A stretch of DNA of 64,000 nucleotides from Klebsiella sp. RIT-PI-d (GTDB taxonomy: Bacteria; Pseudomonadota; Gammaproteobacteria; Enterobacterales; Enterobacteriaceae). The number at the start of each line of letters is the position of its first letter. Positions within the stretch are counted from its first letter, which is position 1. The stretch is taken from the NCBI RefSeq assembly GCF_001187865.1, contig NZ_LGIT01000017.1, positions 62,001 to 126,000 on the forward strand. The letters run 5' to 3'. Below the pieces are notes generated by a model. That model searched no databases, was not told the origin of the DNA, and saw only the letters and a list, made by a program, of their open reading frames with translations. This document shows, in pieces, positions 7,940-18,848 of the stretch. The translations under genes were made by a program, and so were the position numbers.

Positions 7940-8896
7940 TTACACCCGCAATTCAGCAAAGGCCGCCCGGATTTCATCTTCCGGTAGCTGAATACCAATA
8001 AAAACCAGCGTGCTATGCGGGGTTTCATCGCCCCACGGACGATCCCAGTCGGCGCTGTAAAGCCGCTGAACGCCCTGGAAAAGCAGACGATTTGGCGCAT
8101 CGGCGATCCACAGCATACCCTTATAGCGCAGCAGTTTTTCAGCATACTCCAGCAGTAATGTCTCCATCACGCGGGAGATGCTGCTGATGTCTACCGGAAA
8201 ATCCAGTTCGACCACGATGGACGAGATGTCGTTCTGCTTGTCGGCAATAAAATGAAAGCGCGGTTTAGCGGCAATCACCTTTTCTTCCAGCATAAAACCG
8301 TTGGTATTAAACAGCAGTGAAAGGTCGATGTTACCGTGAGTCGCGGTATAGATCGGCGCGCGCGCGTTAATGCGCATTAAGCGCTCACGCAGCTTTTCGC
8401 TGTCTTCTGCGGCGTCGGTTTTCGTCAACAGGATCCGGTCAGCATACCCTACCTGTGACTGGGCAAGGGTGAACTGGTTCATTTGCTCGTTAGCATGGAC
8501 AGCATCAACCAGCGTAATGACGCCATCCAGCAGGTAGCGCTGACAGAGGATCTCATGGGAGAAAAAGGTCTGAATAATAGGGCCGGGGTCGGCCATCCCG
8601 GTACACTCAATGATCAGGCGATCAAATGCAATGTCACCCCGGTCAAGGCCATCGAGCAGATCCAGCAGGGCATCTTCCAGTTCGTTAGAGCGGCTGCAGC
8701 AAATGCAGCCGTTGGTCAGGGTGGTGATTTGCGTGGCGCGATCGCCGATGAGCCGGTCATCAATAGAGACTTCGCCAAATTCATTTTCGATAACGGCAAT
8801 TTTAAAGCCGTGGTGTTCGTTGAGAATATGACGCAGGAGAGTGGTTTTCCCTGCGCCAAGAAAACCGGTAAGAAGTGTGACAGCTATTGGAGTCAT
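7940..8896 (-). CDS. yjiA: COG0523 metal-binding GTPase YjiA
   Basis: 318-residue G3E-family GTPase. The P-loop is GFLGAGKTTLLRHIL (residues 11-25), the CxCC metal-binding motif is NGCICCS (about residues 62-68), and the base-recognition motif LLTKTDA follows; the CobW C-terminal domain is present. E. coli YjiA binds zinc, cobalt and nickel and is thought to be a metal chaperone; the client is not known. It is read just downstream of yjiX (13-base gap) and btsT on the same strand, so the three are probably cotranscribed. Confidence 0.95.
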   Translation of the reverse strand: MTPIAVTLLTGFLGAGKTTLLRHILNEHHGFKIAVIENEFGEVSIDDRLIGDRATQITTLTNGCICCSRSNELEDALLDLLDGLDRGDIAFDRLIIECTGMADPGPIIQTFFSHEILCQRYLLDGVITLVDAVHANEQMNQFTLAQSQVGYADRILLTKTDAAEDSEKLRERLMRINARAPIYTATHGNIDLSLLFNTNGFMLEEKVIAAKPRFHFIADKQNDISSIVVELDFPVDISSISRVMETLLLEYAEKLLRYKGMLWIADAPNRLLFQGVQRLYSADWDRPWGDETPHSTLVFIGIQLPEDEIRAAFAELRV

Positions 8897-8909
8897 AGTG
8901 GTTCCTTTC

Positions 8910-9104
8910 TTAACAACAACTGCTTCCGCCGCTACCGTAGCGCGCTTCCTGGCGCTCGCGGAAGAATTCGTTGTAAGTCATGTAAGGTTTATCCGGATGA
9001 TTGCTTTTCATATGATCAACATAATTGTCGTAATCCGGAATACCAATCAGCATCTTTGCAGCCTGGCCGAGGTATTTTTTTGCCTGTCCTAAGTTACCAA
9101 ACAT
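8910..9104 (-). CDS. yjiX: YbdD/YjiX family small protein
   Basis: 64 residues, soluble and hydrophilic, with the conserved [19 protein letters not shown] and [16 protein letters not shown] motifs and a C-terminal SGGSSCC. The family always follows CstA-type transporters (ybdD after cstA, yjiX after btsT), and that arrangement is seen here. It is thought to assist the transporter. A hairpin lies in the gap from btsT. Confidence 0.92.
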   Translation of the reverse strand: MFGNLGQAKKYLGQAAKMLIGIPDYDNYVDHMKSNHPDKPYMTYNEFFRERQEARYGSGGSSCC

Positions 9105-9127
9105 CGCGTCATCCAGATATAAATAAA

Positions 9128-9155
9128 GCCGGAGGAAAGTTATCCTTCCTCCGGC
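9128..9155 (-). terminator. Stem-loop between btsT and yjiX
   Basis: GCCGGAGGAA at 9128-9137 pairs with TTCCTCCGGC at 9146-9155 over eight bases. The minus-strand transcript continues into yjiX, so this may attenuate read-through or protect the btsT mRNA end. Confidence 0.6.
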
Positions 9156-9162
9156 AGACAGA

Positions 9163-11313
9163 TTAATGGTGGGAAGAGGTTTTCACGCCGCCTTCCGGCA
9201 CCGGAACATACGGTGTTTCTTTATCTGTACGTTCCTGCGTATTACGGGCGTTCATCCAGGTCCGCAGTCCGTAGAAAATGATGCTGTAAACCACGACCAG
9301 GAACAGAATACTTAACCCCGCGTTGGTATAGTTATTCACCACGATGTGGTTCATGTTAGCCACTTCCTGGGCGGTCAGCTCTCCGCCTGCGGCAATACGC
9401 TCTTTGTACTGGTTCGCCATATAGAAGAAGCCTTCCATCTGCGGATTAGTACTAAACAACTTCAGACCCAGCGCCCAGGTGGTACAAATCAGCAGCCATA
9501 CCGCCGGGACCACGGTGACCCAGATGTATTTGGTACGCTGCATTTTAACCAGTACCACGGTACTGAGAACCAGTGCCACAGCCGCCAGCATCTGGTTAGA
9601 GATACCGAACAGCGGCCACAGGCTCTTAACGCCGCCCAGAGGATCAACCACGCCCTGATACAGTAAATATCCCCACAGACCAACGCAGCCCGCTGTACCG
9701 ATAACGCCTGCCACCAGCGAGTCGGTTTTTTTCAGGAACGGTACAAAGTTACCCAGCAGATCCTGCAACATGAAGCGGCCGGAGCGGGTACCCGCATCCA
9801 GAGCGGTCAGGATAAACAGCGCTTCGAACAAGATGCCAAAGTGATACCAGAAACCCATGTCCATGGCAGGAATGATTTTATGGAACACGTGAGCAATACC
9901 GACTGCCAGCGTCGGTGCGCCGCCTGCACGGTTCAGTACTGAAGGCTCGCCGATGTCTTTCGCGGTTTGCAGGATCTGCTCAGGCGAAATCACAAAGCCC
10001 CAGCTACTGACTGTCGCGGCGGCCTGTGTCGTAACGTCTTTTAACTGTGCCAGGATCATCGGCGCATTTTCAGTGCCCAGCTCATGCAGGTTCGGCATGG
10101 TAATGCCGAGGCCCGCAGGCGGCGTATTCATCGCGAAGTAGAGGCCAGGTTCAATGATAGAGGCTGCCACCAGCGCCATGATCGCGACAAAAGACTCCAT
10201 CAGCATGGCGCCATAGCCGATGAAACGTGCGTCGGTTTCGCATGCCAGTAGTTTTGGCGTCGTACCGGAGGCGATCAGAGCGTGGAAGCCAGAAACCGCA
10301 CCGCAGGCAATCGTGATAAACAAGAACGGGAACAGCGCGCCTTTCCACAGCGGCCCCGTGCCGTCTACGTACTGGGTCATTGCTGGCATCTTCAGTTCCG
10401 GGTTGAGGATCACAATCCCGATGGCCAGACCCACAATCACGCCGATTTTCAGGAAGGTGGCAAGGTAGTCACGCGGAGCCAGAATCAACCATACCGGCAG
10501 TAGCGCAGAAACAAACGCGTAACCAATCAGGGTAAAGGTGATAGTAGTATCTTTGAAAGTTAGCGCCGGACCCCAGTACGGATCTTGCGCAATCACGCCG
10601 CCAAAATAAATAGAGGCAACCAGCAGGACAATGCCAATCACTGACACTTCGCCTACGCGTCCAGGGCGCAAGAAGCGCATATAAATGCCCATAAACAGTG
10701 CAATCGGCACGGTTGAGCAGACGGTGAAGACACCCCACGGGCTTTCGGCCAGCGCTTTTACCACGATCAGCGCCAGCACGGCGAGGATAATAATCATGAT
10801 TAAGAAACAGCCAAACAGTGCAATGGTGCCAGGGACCGGCCCCATCTCCTCTTTAATCATCTCACCGAGAGAGGCGCCATTACGGCGAGAAGAGATAAAC
10901 AGCACCATAAAGTCCTGTACTGCACCGGCAAGGACCACCCCGGCTAACAGCCACAGCGTACCGGGTAAGTAGCCCATCTGCGCCGCCAGTACCGGCCCGA
11001 CCAGCGGACCTGCGCCTGCGATAGCCGCAAAATGGTGGCCGAATAACACGTTCCGGTTGGTCGGAACATAGTTCAGACCGTCGTTATTAATGACTGCAGG
11101 CGTTGCGCGCGTTGGGTCAAGTTTCATCACCTTCTGGGCGATATAAAGGCTGTAATAGCGATATGCCACCAGATAGACCGAGACGGAGGCGACCACAATC
11201 CACAGGGCGCTGACGTGCTCGCCCCGTCGCAGGGCCACAACTGACAAACAGAATGCACCGATGATCCCGAGGACCACCCAAGGGATGTGCTTGAATAGTT
11301 TTTTAGTATCCAT
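9163..11313 (-). CDS. btsT: Pyruvate/proton symporter BtsT (CstA family)
   Basis: 716-residue inner-membrane carbon-starvation family transporter with many transmembrane segments. Family blocks are [28 protein letters not shown] (starting near residue 87), the [14 protein letters not shown] loop, and a C-terminal cytoplasmic stretch. In E. coli BtsT takes up pyruvate with protons and is induced by the BtsS/BtsR two-component system; that system is not in this window. Upstream are three BtsR-type repeats. yjiX and yjiA follow in the same direction. Confidence 0.96.
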   Translation of the reverse strand: MDTKKLFKHIPWVVLGIIGAFCLSVVALRRGEHVSALWIVVASVSVYLVAYRYYSLYIAQKVMKLDPTRATPAVINNDGLNYVPTNRNVLFGHHFAAIAGAGPLVGPVLAAQMGYLPGTLWLLAGVVLAGAVQDFMVLFISSRRNGASLGEMIKEEMGPVPGTIALFGCFLIMIIILAVLALIVVKALAESPWGVFTVCSTVPIALFMGIYMRFLRPGRVGEVSVIGIVLLVASIYFGGVIAQDPYWGPALTFKDTTITFTLIGYAFVSALLPVWLILAPRDYLATFLKIGVIVGLAIGIVILNPELKMPAMTQYVDGTGPLWKGALFPFLFITIACGAVSGFHALIASGTTPKLLACETDARFIGYGAMLMESFVAIMALVAASIIEPGLYFAMNTPPAGLGITMPNLHELGTENAPMILAQLKDVTTQAAATVSSWGFVISPEQILQTAKDIGEPSVLNRAGGAPTLAVGIAHVFHKIIPAMDMGFWYHFGILFEALFILTALDAGTRSGRFMLQDLLGNFVPFLKKTDSLVAGVIGTAGCVGLWGYLLYQGVVDPLGGVKSLWPLFGISNQMLAAVALVLSTVVLVKMQRTKYIWVTVVPAVWLLICTTWALGLKLFSTNPQMEGFFYMANQYKERIAAGGELTAQEVANMNHIVVNNYTNAGLSILFLVVVYSIIFYGLRTWMNARNTQERTDKETPYVPVPEGGVKTSSHH

Positions 11314-11438
11314 GGTTAAACCTGGCCGTTAAAAAGTAAGCAGACGTAGCTGCGTGAGTAGGGTAAGACCTGTAATGAAAGTGATATGTCGGCGCCGATC
11401 ATGCCAAAGGCGGGCGCGTGAAAAATGGGCAATCTGGA

Positions 11439-11486
11439 TAAGTGGTCGTATGCAAAATTAAGCGGTCAAAGACGGGAGTAAGTGGT
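11439..11486 (-). promoter_or_regulatory. Three BtsR-type direct repeats upstream of btsT
   Basis: Read on the minus strand, ACCACTTA, ACCGCTTA and ACCACTTA occur at 11479-11486, 11459-11466 and 11439-11446, each separated by 12 bases (exact 20-base period). They fit the BtsR (YehT) half-site ACC(G/A)CT(C/T)A known for the E. coli btsT promoter, where two copies are described as I recall. Confidence 0.75.
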
Positions 11487-11619
11487 GAACAGACCTGAAA
11501 GGGTAAAAGCAAATATGTGATTGAGATCACACCAAAAAACACCGATATCGGCGAAGTGAAAACGTCGGCATCCGGCGGGCATACCGACCAGGTTGCGGCA
11601 GGAACAGCACGATTTTCCG

Positions 11620-11646
11620 TAAAGTTTTTGCTTCCCGGGCCGAAAA
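11620..11646 (+). promoter_or_regulatory. FliA (sigma-28) promoter of tsr
   Basis: TAAA at 11620-11623, 15 bases, then GCCGAAAA at 11639-11646, one mismatch from the flagellar sigma consensus TAAA-N15-GCCGATAA. It lies 29 bases before the tsr ATG. Confidence 0.88.
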
Positions 11647-11675
11647 CCCGATATCAGTTCAATGGAAGAGAAAAC

Positions 11676-13340
11676 ATGTTAAATCGTATCAAGATTGTCA
11701 CCGGCTTAATGCTGGTGCTGGGATTATTTGGTCTTTTACAACTCACTTCGGGTGGCCTGTTCTTCAACGCCCTGAAACACGACAAGGATAACTTCACCGT
11801 TCTGCAAACCATCCGCCAGCAGCAATCCACGCTCAACGAGAGCTGGGTCGCGCTGTTACAGACGCGTAATACGCTAAACCGCGCGGGTATCCGTTACATG
11901 ATGGATCAGAACAATATCGGTAGCGGTACTACCGTGGCTGAATTGTCACAAATTGCCAGCCGCACGCTAAAACAGGCTGAGCAGGCCTGGGCTGATTATG
12001 AAGCGCAGCCGCGCGATCCGCGTCAGAACGACGTGGCGGCAATGGAAATCAAACGCAACTATGTGATTTATCACGATGCGCTGGCGGATCTGATCCGTCT
12101 TTTAGGCGCCGGGAAAATCAACGAGTTCTTCGATCAGCCGACCCAGAGCTATCAGGACGTGTTTGAGAAACAGTATCGCGAATACTTGCTGCAAAACGAT
12201 GCGCTCTACAAGCAGGCCGTAGAAGAAAACCACGTTTCTTATAATCAAACCCTGTGGGTACTGGGCGGCACGCTGCTGGTGGTACTGCTGGTGATTATGG
12301 TGGTCTGGATGGGCATTACGCGTGCGCTGTTGACGCCGCTGCATCGGATTATCGAAAGCATTCGCCATATTGCCAGCGGCGATCTGGTCAAGCCTATTGA
12401 TGTTGAAGGCTCTAACGAAATGGGGCAGCTGGCTAACAGTCTGCGTCATATGCAGGGAGAGCTGGTACGTACCGTAGGTGACGTACGCGATGGCGCAGAT
12501 GCAATTTACAGCGGTGCCAGTGAAATTGCGATGGGTAATAACGATCTCTCTTCCCGTACCGAGCAGCAGGCGGCCTCTCTGGAAGAGACGGCGGCCAGCA
12601 TGGAAGAACTGACCGCTACCGTGAAGCAGAATGCTGAGAACGCTCGTCAGGCCAGCCAGCTGGCACTGAGCGCGTCAGAAACCGCGCAGAAAGGCGGTAA
12701 AGTGGTGGATAACGTTGTCCAGACAATGCGCGATATCGCAGGCAGTTCGCAGAAAATTGCCGATATTATCAGCGTCATTGATGGTATTGCTTTCCAGACC
12801 AACATTCTCGCCCTGAACGCCGCGGTTGAAGCGGCACGTGCAGGCGAGCAGGGACGTGGGTTTGCGGTCGTGGCCGGTGAAGTCCGTAACCTGGCGCAGC
12901 GCAGTGCCCAGGCCGCGCGTGAAATCAAAAGCCTGATTGAAGACTCGGTAAACCGGGTGGATCTCGGGTCAACGCTGGTTGAAAGCGCGGGCGAAACGAT
13001 GGATGAGATCGTCAATGCTGTTACCCGCGTAACGGATATCATGGGTGAAATTGCCTCGGCCTCTGACGAGCAGAGCCGCGGTATTGATCAGGTAGGCCTG
13101 GCGGTTGCCGAAATGGACCGCGTAACGCAGCAGAACGCCTCGCTGGTGGAGGAATCTGCCGCCGCGGCAGCCGCGCTGGAAGAACAGGCAAGCCGTCTGA
13201 CGCAGGCCGTTGCCGTGTTCCGTATTTTGCAGGCGCAGCAGCGAGATGTCAGCGTCACCAAAGTGGCTATCGCCCCCGCGCCAGTGACCACGCGTAAAGC
13301 TGTGGCGACCGACAGCGGCGAAAACTGGGAAACCTTTTGA
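11676..13340 (+). CDS. tsr: Serine chemoreceptor Tsr (methyl-accepting chemotaxis protein)
   Basis: 554 residues when begun at the ATG of [10 protein letters not shown]; in-frame ATGs further upstream lie before the FliA promoter and are not used. Domain order: TM1 (residues 7-30), periplasmic four-helix ligand domain with the conserved [16 protein letters not shown]2 (about 190-213), HAMP, then the signalling coiled coil with the invariant hairpin tip ([20 protein letters not shown]). It ends in the NWETF pentapeptide that recruits CheR/CheB, marking a high-abundance receptor. Serine specificity is inferred from locus and sequence. Convergent with opgB. Confidence 0.96.
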   Translation: MLNRIKIVTGLMLVLGLFGLLQLTSGGLFFNALKHDKDNFTVLQTIRQQQSTLNESWVALLQTRNTLNRAGIRYMMDQNNIGSGTTVAELSQIASRTLKQAEQAWADYEAQPRDPRQNDVAAMEIKRNYVIYHDALADLIRLLGAGKINEFFDQPTQSYQDVFEKQYREYLLQNDALYKQAVEENHVSYNQTLWVLGGTLLVVLLVIMVVWMGITRALLTPLHRIIESIRHIASGDLVKPIDVEGSNEMGQLANSLRHMQGELVRTVGDVRDGADAIYSGASEIAMGNNDLSSRTEQQAASLEETAASMEELTATVKQNAENARQASQLALSASETAQKGGKVVDNVVQTMRDIAGSSQKIADIISVIDGIAFQTNILALNAAVEAARAGEQGRGFAVVAGEVRNLAQRSAQAAREIKSLIEDSVNRVDLGSTLVESAGETMDEIVNAVTRVTDIMGEIASASDEQSRGIDQVGLAVAEMDRVTQQNASLVEESAAAAAALEEQASRLTQAVAVFRILQAQQRDVSVTKVAIAPAPVTTRKAVATDSGENWETF

Positions 13341-13370
13341 TAGATAGCGTACGGCATTACTGATAAACCT

Positions 13371-13403
13371 TGCTGCCCGGCTGGGCGATCCAGCCGGGCA
13401 GCA
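13371..13403. terminator. Long hairpin between tsr and opgB
   Basis: A perfect 14-base stem (13371-13384 with 13390-13403) and five-base loop lies between the convergent genes. Neither side has a strong T tract, so efficiency is uncertain. Confidence 0.65.
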
Positions 13404-13410
13404 AAAAAGA

Positions 13411-15702
13411 TTATCCTTCCGATTTGACCACTTTAATCTCTATCATCCCAATACCCAACTGACGCGGTGCATGGCCGAGAATATTGCCTTCGTTAGTCGA
13501 CTGTGGCTCAGGCGGAACAATCATCAGCGTGTTACTGCCAGTCGGATTATCGAAATGCAGCGTTGTGGTGGAAACCTCGTGACTTAAGGTCAACGTCTGC
13601 TCTTTATTGCCTACCCGAACCGGAATTGGGCGATCGGCATTGGGTCCCCAGGCTTTAGCAGTGATGATAAGATCGAACGTCTCCGGCAGCGGCTGTTTGT
13701 ACTCAATCTTTATCTCTTTGCCCAGTTGGGCATTGGACCAGCGCCCCCAGGATTCAGGGCGTGAAATACCGCTAAACTGCTGCACTTCTTCCGGTGCGCC
13801 CGCAACGTTAAAAATAAAACTGTCGGCTTTATAGCGGATGTCGTTATCCACAATTTTAAGCAGGTCGACATTACGCGTGTAGCGATCCGTATCAATTACC
13901 GTATTTTTAAACGCGGTCTTGCCTTGCCATAACGCTTTATCAACGTGCTGCACGGATTGCTCGCCGCCTAACTGTCCCTGAGAAACGCACCAGTCAGTAG
14001 AGAGCGCATACTGTGGTGACCATAGCTGCGCCATTTTATAGCAGTGGTCGACCCAGACGAAGTTATCGCGCGGGGCAAAATCGGCCAATTGAAAGCGCAG
14101 GGGCGCCGAGTATTCGCTTTCTGGCAGCGGCTCCACGCGCTTATCAGAAACACGCAGCAGCAGCGGCAGGCGGAAATGTGTCCCGGAGAAAGCAAGGGTA
14201 TTTTTCTGGCTATCGACGGTGAACTCGTTTATCTCTTTTGGAAATTTCCACAGCCGCACAATATCCGGTTTCCAGCCGGTGATTTTCTCTTTCATATTCA
14301 GAAAAACTTCTGAAAGCGATTGCCCGGAAACACTACTGCGTCCGAGACCAATGAAATTATCGCCACCCATGATATCCAGCACCGTGGCGCCGTTATCCAT
14401 GGTATTACGCTTTACACCGGAAAGATCCTGCTGTGGTTTATCGCCGCGCAGAATAAAAAACAGATTATTTCGGTCCTGCTTATTCAGGTATTTCCAGGCA
14501 GTATTATTCATTGCCAGATGATCTGACGACACCACAATGACCGTATCTTTAAACCACGGCGATGCTTTTATTTTGTCGATAAACGCAGCGATGTGCTCCT
14601 GACTACAGCTTACGGCGCTAAATGACTGGTTAGGTTTGCCCTCATAGCTGTAGCTTTTACGCTGACAGGTGCGCGAAATAAAGCCGTCAGGATGATGCGT
14701 ATCGACCGTCAGAGCAAACAACGAAAAGCGTTTGCCGCTGCGGGAAAGCGCCTCGAATTTTTTCCAGGTTTCGTCCAGCACGGTATCGTCGTAAAAACCC
14801 CAGTCGTTACGATAGCCCGGATCGGCGACGGTACTTTTCAGCTCTTCCGTCCCATACAGATGATCGAAACCGTGGGATTTCAGAAAAACATCTTTGCCGG
14901 CAAAGCGCAGGTTTGCACCCTGCACGAAATAGTTCTCATAACCGGAATTTTTCAGAATATCGCCCAAGCAGATATTCTGCGGAAAGAAACTGGAAACCGA
15001 AGCCGATGCATTACCTTCAAACGGGGCAAACAGGGGAATGCCGCATTGCGATGCGACCATTCCGGCAATGGTATAATCAGTACCGGGCAGCTGCGCTGTA
15101 TGGCTAAAATCAATACTTTCTTTTTTTAGCGCCCCCAGTTCCGGCGCCAGATCCGGAAAAGCGTTTTCGTCGAAATACGTGCGTTCCAGACTTTCACCGT
15201 AGATATAGACCAGATTAAGTTTCGGATGTGCGATCGTTTTCGACGGTTCTTTATACCAGTCGGCAAAATCAGGATCGCCATCGCGAGACTGCGATTTCAC
15301 CAGCTCAGTAATCTGATGAAATGCCGGACTGGCATCAACAGAGGCCAGCGCCAGTACCAGCGCAAGCAGGCTGTAACCCATATGATGAGGGTGATGACGA
15401 CGGCGGCGTAGCACCCAGCCGAGGGCCAAAAATACGCCGACCAGCGCCAGAATGAGGCCCGCGCCGGGTAAGATATATTTGCTGACACCCGCACCGGTGA
15501 GGCTGTTGGTCAGGGTATAAAGTACGGCATCATTAATACCGTCACCGGTAAAATAGTCGCTGGCGTAAAGCGTAATATTAAGTACGACAAATATGCCCAG
15601 TACGGCCAGCGTGACGGCAAACCACCAGATATTACGGCCTGCTTTCCAGGCATAAATCACCACGGAGGCCAGAAAAAGGGCAAGAGAGATGAGTTCTGAC
15701 AA
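13411..15702 (-). CDS. opgB: Phosphoglycerol transferase I (OpgB/MdoB)
   Basis: 763 residues. Four hydrophobic segments in the first 130 residues anchor it in the inner membrane. A periplasmic sulfatase/LTA-synthase-like domain follows, with metal-site motifs [20 protein letters not shown] and VVSSDHLAM. OpgB moves phosphoglycerol from phosphatidylglycerol to osmoregulated periplasmic glucans, and a cleaved soluble form is known in E. coli. The length matches the E. coli enzyme. It stands alone, convergent with tsr. Confidence 0.95.
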   Translation of the reverse strand: MSELISLALFLASVVIYAWKAGRNIWWFAVTLAVLGIFVVLNITLYASDYFTGDGINDAVLYTLTNSLTGAGVSKYILPGAGLILALVGVFLALGWVLRRRRHHPHHMGYSLLALVLALASVDASPAFHQITELVKSQSRDGDPDFADWYKEPSKTIAHPKLNLVYIYGESLERTYFDENAFPDLAPELGALKKESIDFSHTAQLPGTDYTIAGMVASQCGIPLFAPFEGNASASVSSFFPQNICLGDILKNSGYENYFVQGANLRFAGKDVFLKSHGFDHLYGTEELKSTVADPGYRNDWGFYDDTVLDETWKKFEALSRSGKRFSLFALTVDTHHPDGFISRTCQRKSYSYEGKPNQSFSAVSCSQEHIAAFIDKIKASPWFKDTVIVVSSDHLAMNNTAWKYLNKQDRNNLFFILRGDKPQQDLSGVKRNTMDNGATVLDIMGGDNFIGLGRSSVSGQSLSEVFLNMKEKITGWKPDIVRLWKFPKEINEFTVDSQKNTLAFSGTHFRLPLLLRVSDKRVEPLPESEYSAPLRFQLADFAPRDNFVWVDHCYKMAQLWSPQYALSTDWCVSQGQLGGEQSVQHVDKALWQGKTAFKNTVIDTDRYTRNVDLLKIVDNDIRYKADSFIFNVAGAPEEVQQFSGISRPESWGRWSNAQLGKEIKIEYKQPLPETFDLIITAKAWGPNADRPIPVRVGNKEQTLTLSHEVSTTTLHFDNPTGSNTLMIVPPEPQSTNEGNILGHAPRQLGIGMIEIKVVKSEG

Positions 15703-15912
15703 CGAGATATCCTCGACAGCGCCAGGCTCTGCTGGCTGAGCATCGTTTTTTAGCGCTTACAATGTAATGGTGTTGCCGCATTGCTGCAATTATGGCGTCA
15801 TAAAAATGTGTTGTGGTTCGGAATTCACCTGAAAGCGCTGTTTTACGATCGCTATCGCATTATGAAGTTACAGAGGCGACCGCGGCGCAATGGCGCGGTC
15901 GTGAGTGGGAGA

Positions 15913-16407
15913 TCAGGAGAGGAAGTTCACGCCCTGCTTTAAGACCAGATCGCAGGCTTTGGTTTTTACTTTCTGTGCCAGCGGCGTTTCGCCAAGATTG
16001 CTCAGGTTAAGCTGCTCACCGTTTTTGGTGTTGAGCAGCCCCTGAATTCCTTCCAGGTAATTGGTATCTTCTTTTTGCTCTTGTTGGCTCAGGCCCAGCT
16101 TGTCCAGAACCTGATTCTTAATATTTTCGGTGCTGGTCACCGACGCCAGTTTCTGTTTAGCACAGTATTGCAGGATACCTGCCGCATTATTCATGGTGTC
16201 GGCACTTAATGCCTGCGTGCCGCCGTTAAGTAAGCCGCCGAGTGCTGAAAGTTGGCTCCCGTCCTGGCTGCCTAACTGGCTGGCCGCGCTGGAAAGTGAG
16301 TCCTGCCAGCTGGCGGCGTACGTGCCGGAAGAGAGGAGGGCGGCATTCAGAAGTACGCCGCTAAGCAAGATTTTTACCATTTTCATCGTCATACTCACGT
16401 TGAACAA
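15913..16407 (-). CDS. yjjA: DUF2501 periplasmic protein YjjA
   Basis: 164 residues. The first 30 form a signal peptide with hydrophobic core VKILLSGVLLNAALLSSG and likely cleavage after TYA. The mature part is helical and rich in Ser, Gln and Leu, with two cysteines (in AAGILQYCAKQKL and KTKACDLV) that could form a disulphide. The start is uncertain: Met1, Met6, Met8 and Met10 are all possible. The function of the family is unknown. It lies downstream of dnaC on the same strand. Confidence 0.85.
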   Translation of the reverse strand: MFNVSMTMKMVKILLSGVLLNAALLSSGTYAASWQDSLSSAASQLGSQDGSQLSALGGLLNGGTQALSADTMNNAAGILQYCAKQKLASVTSTENIKNQVLDKLGLSQQEQKEDTNYLEGIQGLLNTKNGEQLNLSNLGETPLAQKVKTKACDLVLKQGVNFLS

Positions 16408-16452
16408 GACTGTATTTCTCTGAGTATATCTCGCCTGTGGGGAAGAATTATC

Positions 16453-17190
16453 TTAATACTCTTTGCCGGTAATACGACTGCGGTAGCTTTCCCAGTTGAA
16501 AATGACCCACAGGCTATTGCCCAGCCGCATACGGTCCATGACCCGCTCACCGAGCAGTTTATTCATTTCATCCATATTGCTATTGGTCAGCATTCCGGTG
16601 GGTCGTTTAGAGGAAGAACGACGATCGACAATCTGATTAATGATCACTTTTTCATAGCGGGATTCGTTCTGCATACCAATCTCATCAATAACCAGCAGAT
16701 CAACGCGACTGAGATCGTTAAGTAACTGTTCTTCACTGGTTTCGCGGTTGCCAAACGAATCTTTCATCGCCGACATAATATCAGCCACTGTAATGATCAG
16801 TACTGATTTGCCACGCAGCAGCAGTTCATTACAAATCGCCGCCGCCAGGTGATTTTTGCCGGTACCAGGCTTGCCAGAAAAAATAAAACTGGCGATGTTG
16901 CCATCAAATTCTTCGACATATTGCCGCGCTTTCGATAACGCATTCATTTGTCCTTCGCTCTCTACACGATAGTTTTCAAATGAGCAGTTTTGGTGCAGCG
17001 GCCGAATGCCGGAGCGATTAAAAGTGCGTTGCATCTTCATCGCCCGATTTTCACGTTCAATAGCGGCAGAGCGAATGTCGCCCTGCTCTTTTTGCCATGC
17101 CAGCAGTTCTTCACCCGTTTTAAAAGCGGGTTTCACGTGTGTGGGCATCACTTTCTGTAAACGCTTCAGTAATTCGCCGACGTTTTTCAT
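16453..17190 (-). CDS. dnaC: DNA replication helicase loader DnaC
   Basis: 245 residues, an AAA+ ATPase that loads DnaB helicase at oriC and restart forks. Visible are the N-terminal DnaB-interaction region, the conserved SGIRPLHQNCSFENY, Walker A GKPGTGKNH, Walker B LLVIDEIG, the sensor TNSN and an arginine-finger-like GERVMDRMRLG. The start MKNVGELL at 17190, just past the dnaT stop, is chosen over an ATG two codons earlier because it gives the E. coli length. dnaT-dnaC is an operon. Confidence 0.96.
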   Translation of the reverse strand: MKNVGELLKRLQKVMPTHVKPAFKTGEELLAWQKEQGDIRSAAIERENRAMKMQRTFNRSGIRPLHQNCSFENYRVESEGQMNALSKARQYVEEFDGNIASFIFSGKPGTGKNHLAAAICNELLLRGKSVLIITVADIMSAMKDSFGNRETSEEQLLNDLSRVDLLVIDEIGMQNESRYEKVIINQIVDRRSSSKRPTGMLTNSNMDEMNKLLGERVMDRMRLGNSLWVIFNWESYRSRITGKEY

Positions 17191-17192
17191 GT

Positions 17193-17732
17193 TCAACCTC
17201 TGAAACCGGGGGGGATATGATCGTCTGGTTCACTCAGGCTATTGATATCACGTTTTACTGTTCCACCACTACTGGCCCGGCTTATTTGCACGCTGCGCGC
17301 CAGTTTTTGCTGCCACTGGACGTGATGAAAAACTTTGCCTTCGGCCTGCCAGTAGGCGGTAAATGAGGCCAACTCTTCTGCCGTGACCGGCTGCGACAGG
17401 GCAATACCCCACAATGCGGCCAGACGTTGAAAATCGCCGTCCGGCTGCCAGCCGGGATACATGGCAAATTTACCCATCGGCACGGCGATGGGGGCGGCAG
17501 GTGGCTCCTCGTAGAAGCGTTCATCAAGGGTGACATCACTGCCGGGACGAGCCAGCTTCGCTTCCAGCGCCAGTAACTGCGCCAGACGAGCAGGGGAGAG
17601 CGCATAAAATGCCGGTGCATTGTTAGCAAATACCGCGACGGCCTGGCCTTCTGACTGGGCCAGAACGCTGGCGTAATTCTGCAAAAAGGCATCGATACCG
17701 ATGACATCAGGCGTCAAGATTCTGGAAGACAT
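17193..17732 (-). CDS. dnaT: Primosomal protein DnaT (protein i)
   Basis: 179 residues, the E. coli length. An N-terminal trimerising part ([21 protein letters not shown]) is followed by a linker and a C-terminal ssDNA-binding domain with [20 protein letters not shown]. DnaT joins PriA-PriB on ssDNA and hands over to DnaB-DnaC during replication restart. It is translationally close to dnaC. Confidence 0.95.
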   Translation of the reverse strand: MSSRILTPDVIGIDAFLQNYASVLAQSEGQAVAVFANNAPAFYALSPARLAQLLALEAKLARPGSDVTLDERFYEEPPAAPIAVPMGKFAMYPGWQPDGDFQRLAALWGIALSQPVTAEELASFTAYWQAEGKVFHHVQWQQKLARSVQISRASSGGTVKRDINSLSEPDDHIPPGFRG

Positions 17733-17822
17733 ACGCTATCTCAATACTAAAAAAGGGCGATGAGGGTAATAATGACACATAGTAACACAGTGCATGGAAT
17801 GGCTGGCAGGCGGGAAAAGGAT

Positions 17823-17847
17823 AAAAAAAGCGTACCGAAGTACGCTT
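17823..17847 (-). terminator. Terminator of ohr
   Basis: On the minus strand AAGCGTAC, a TTCG tetraloop and GTACGCTT form a stem (17828-17847), followed by a run of T. It lies 24 bases past the ohr stop. Confidence 0.88.
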
Positions 17848-17870
17848 ATGTTGGCGATGAGATAACGGCC

Positions 17871-18299
17871 TCAGGCGACGATATTCAGCGTCACGTCAAT
17901 GTTACCACGAGTTGCATTAGAGTAAGGGCAGACGATATGCGCGGCATCAACCAGCTTTTTCGCTTCGGCCTGATCCATACCTGGCAGGTGGATAGTCAGT
18001 GTGGCTTCAATCCCAAAACCGGTTGGTAGCGGACCAATTCCCACTTCACCTTCAACGAAAGCATCTTTAGGCATGGCGATTTTATCGCGACCCGCCACAA
18101 ACTTCATGGCACCGAGGAAACAGGCGGAATAGCCTGCGGCAAACAGCTGCTCAGGGTTGGTCGCTTCAGCACCTGCACCACCCATCTCTTTGGGAACGCC
18201 CAGCTTAACGTCCAGAAAACCGTCGGATGAGGTGGCACGGCCATCACGACCCCCGGTGGCTTTGGCTTTGGCGGTATAAACGACTTTTTCTAAAGACAT
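17871..18299 (-). CDS. ohr: Organic hydroperoxide resistance protein Ohr
   Basis: 142-residue OsmC/Ohr-superfamily thiol peroxidase. The two catalytic cysteines are in YSACFLGAM (about residue 60) and [12 protein letters not shown] (about 124), the classic Ohr signature, with the conserved [10 protein letters not shown] helix. Ohr reduces fatty-acid and other organic hydroperoxides, using lipoyl groups as reductant. The start at 18299 has AAGGAAC upstream. Its repressor gene ohrR lies 75 bases upstream on the same strand. The pair is not at this place in E. coli K-12, where dnaT is followed by yjjB. Confidence 0.95.
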   Translation of the reverse strand: MSLEKVVYTAKAKATGGRDGRATSSDGFLDVKLGVPKEMGGAGAEATNPEQLFAAGYSACFLGAMKFVAGRDKIAMPKDAFVEGEVGIGPLPTGFGIEATLTIHLPGMDQAEAKKLVDAAHIVCPYSNATRGNIDVTLNIVA

Positions 18300-18373
18300 A
18301 GCAGGTTCCTTATATTGTTTACTATAAAATAGCGTGCGATTTAAATAGCCCATGATTAGGCTAATAACAGAAA

Positions 18374-18829
18374 TCAGAGGCGCTGTAATTGTTTACGAAG
18401 ATCGTCAAGCTGCTGCTTAAGGGTTGCCAGCGAATCAGCCTCGCAGGCCAGCGCGCAGCCCACTGAATCCGGAATGGTCAGTGCCTGCTGCTGCAGGGCC
18501 TGTCCGCTCTCACTTAACGTCACCCGTACCTGACGCTCATCCTGATGGGAACGCTGGCGTAGCAGCAGACCTGCGGCCTCCAGTCGCTTCAGCAGCGGCG
18601 TGAGCGTGGCGGAATCCAGGAATAGCTTTTCACCAATCTCCGATACGCTGACGTCATCTCTTTCCCATAGTACCAGCATGACCAGATATTGTGGATAGGT
18701 CAGATTAAGCGGTGCCAGCAACTGTCGATAGAGCTTATGCAGCGCCAGATTAGTAGAGTAAAGCGCGAAGCAAAGCTGGTTATCCAGATGCAGTGGCGCG
18801 TCCAAAGGCGAAGCTAACTGTTTTTTCAT
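18374..18829 (-). CDS. ohrR: Organic-peroxide-sensing MarR-family repressor OhrR
   Basis: 151 residues from the start MKKQLASPL (an earlier ATG eight codons up is possible). The peroxide-sensing cysteine near the N-terminus is in [13 protein letters not shown], and the winged-helix recognition helix is in [30 protein letters not shown]. Reduced OhrR represses ohr and itself; oxidation of the cysteine frees DNA. A good OhrR-like operator lies 20 bases upstream of this start, so ohrR-ohr is probably one autoregulated unit. Confidence 0.93.
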   Translation of the reverse strand: MKKQLASPLDAPLHLDNQLCFALYSTNLALHKLYRQLLAPLNLTYPQYLVMLVLWERDDVSVSEIGEKLFLDSATLTPLLKRLEAAGLLLRQRSHQDERQVRVTLSESGQALQQQALTIPDSVGCALACEADSLATLKQQLDDLRKQLQRL

Positions 18830-18848
18830 ATGCTCAATATAGATAGCA

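Noticed and set aside
8483-9166. 227-codon plus-strand frame opposite yjiA and yjiX
   Set aside because: Antisense to two recognised genes; no supporting signals.
18300-18373. Second OhrR operator directly upstream of ohr
   Set aside because: No convincing palindrome in this gap; only AT-rich sequence.
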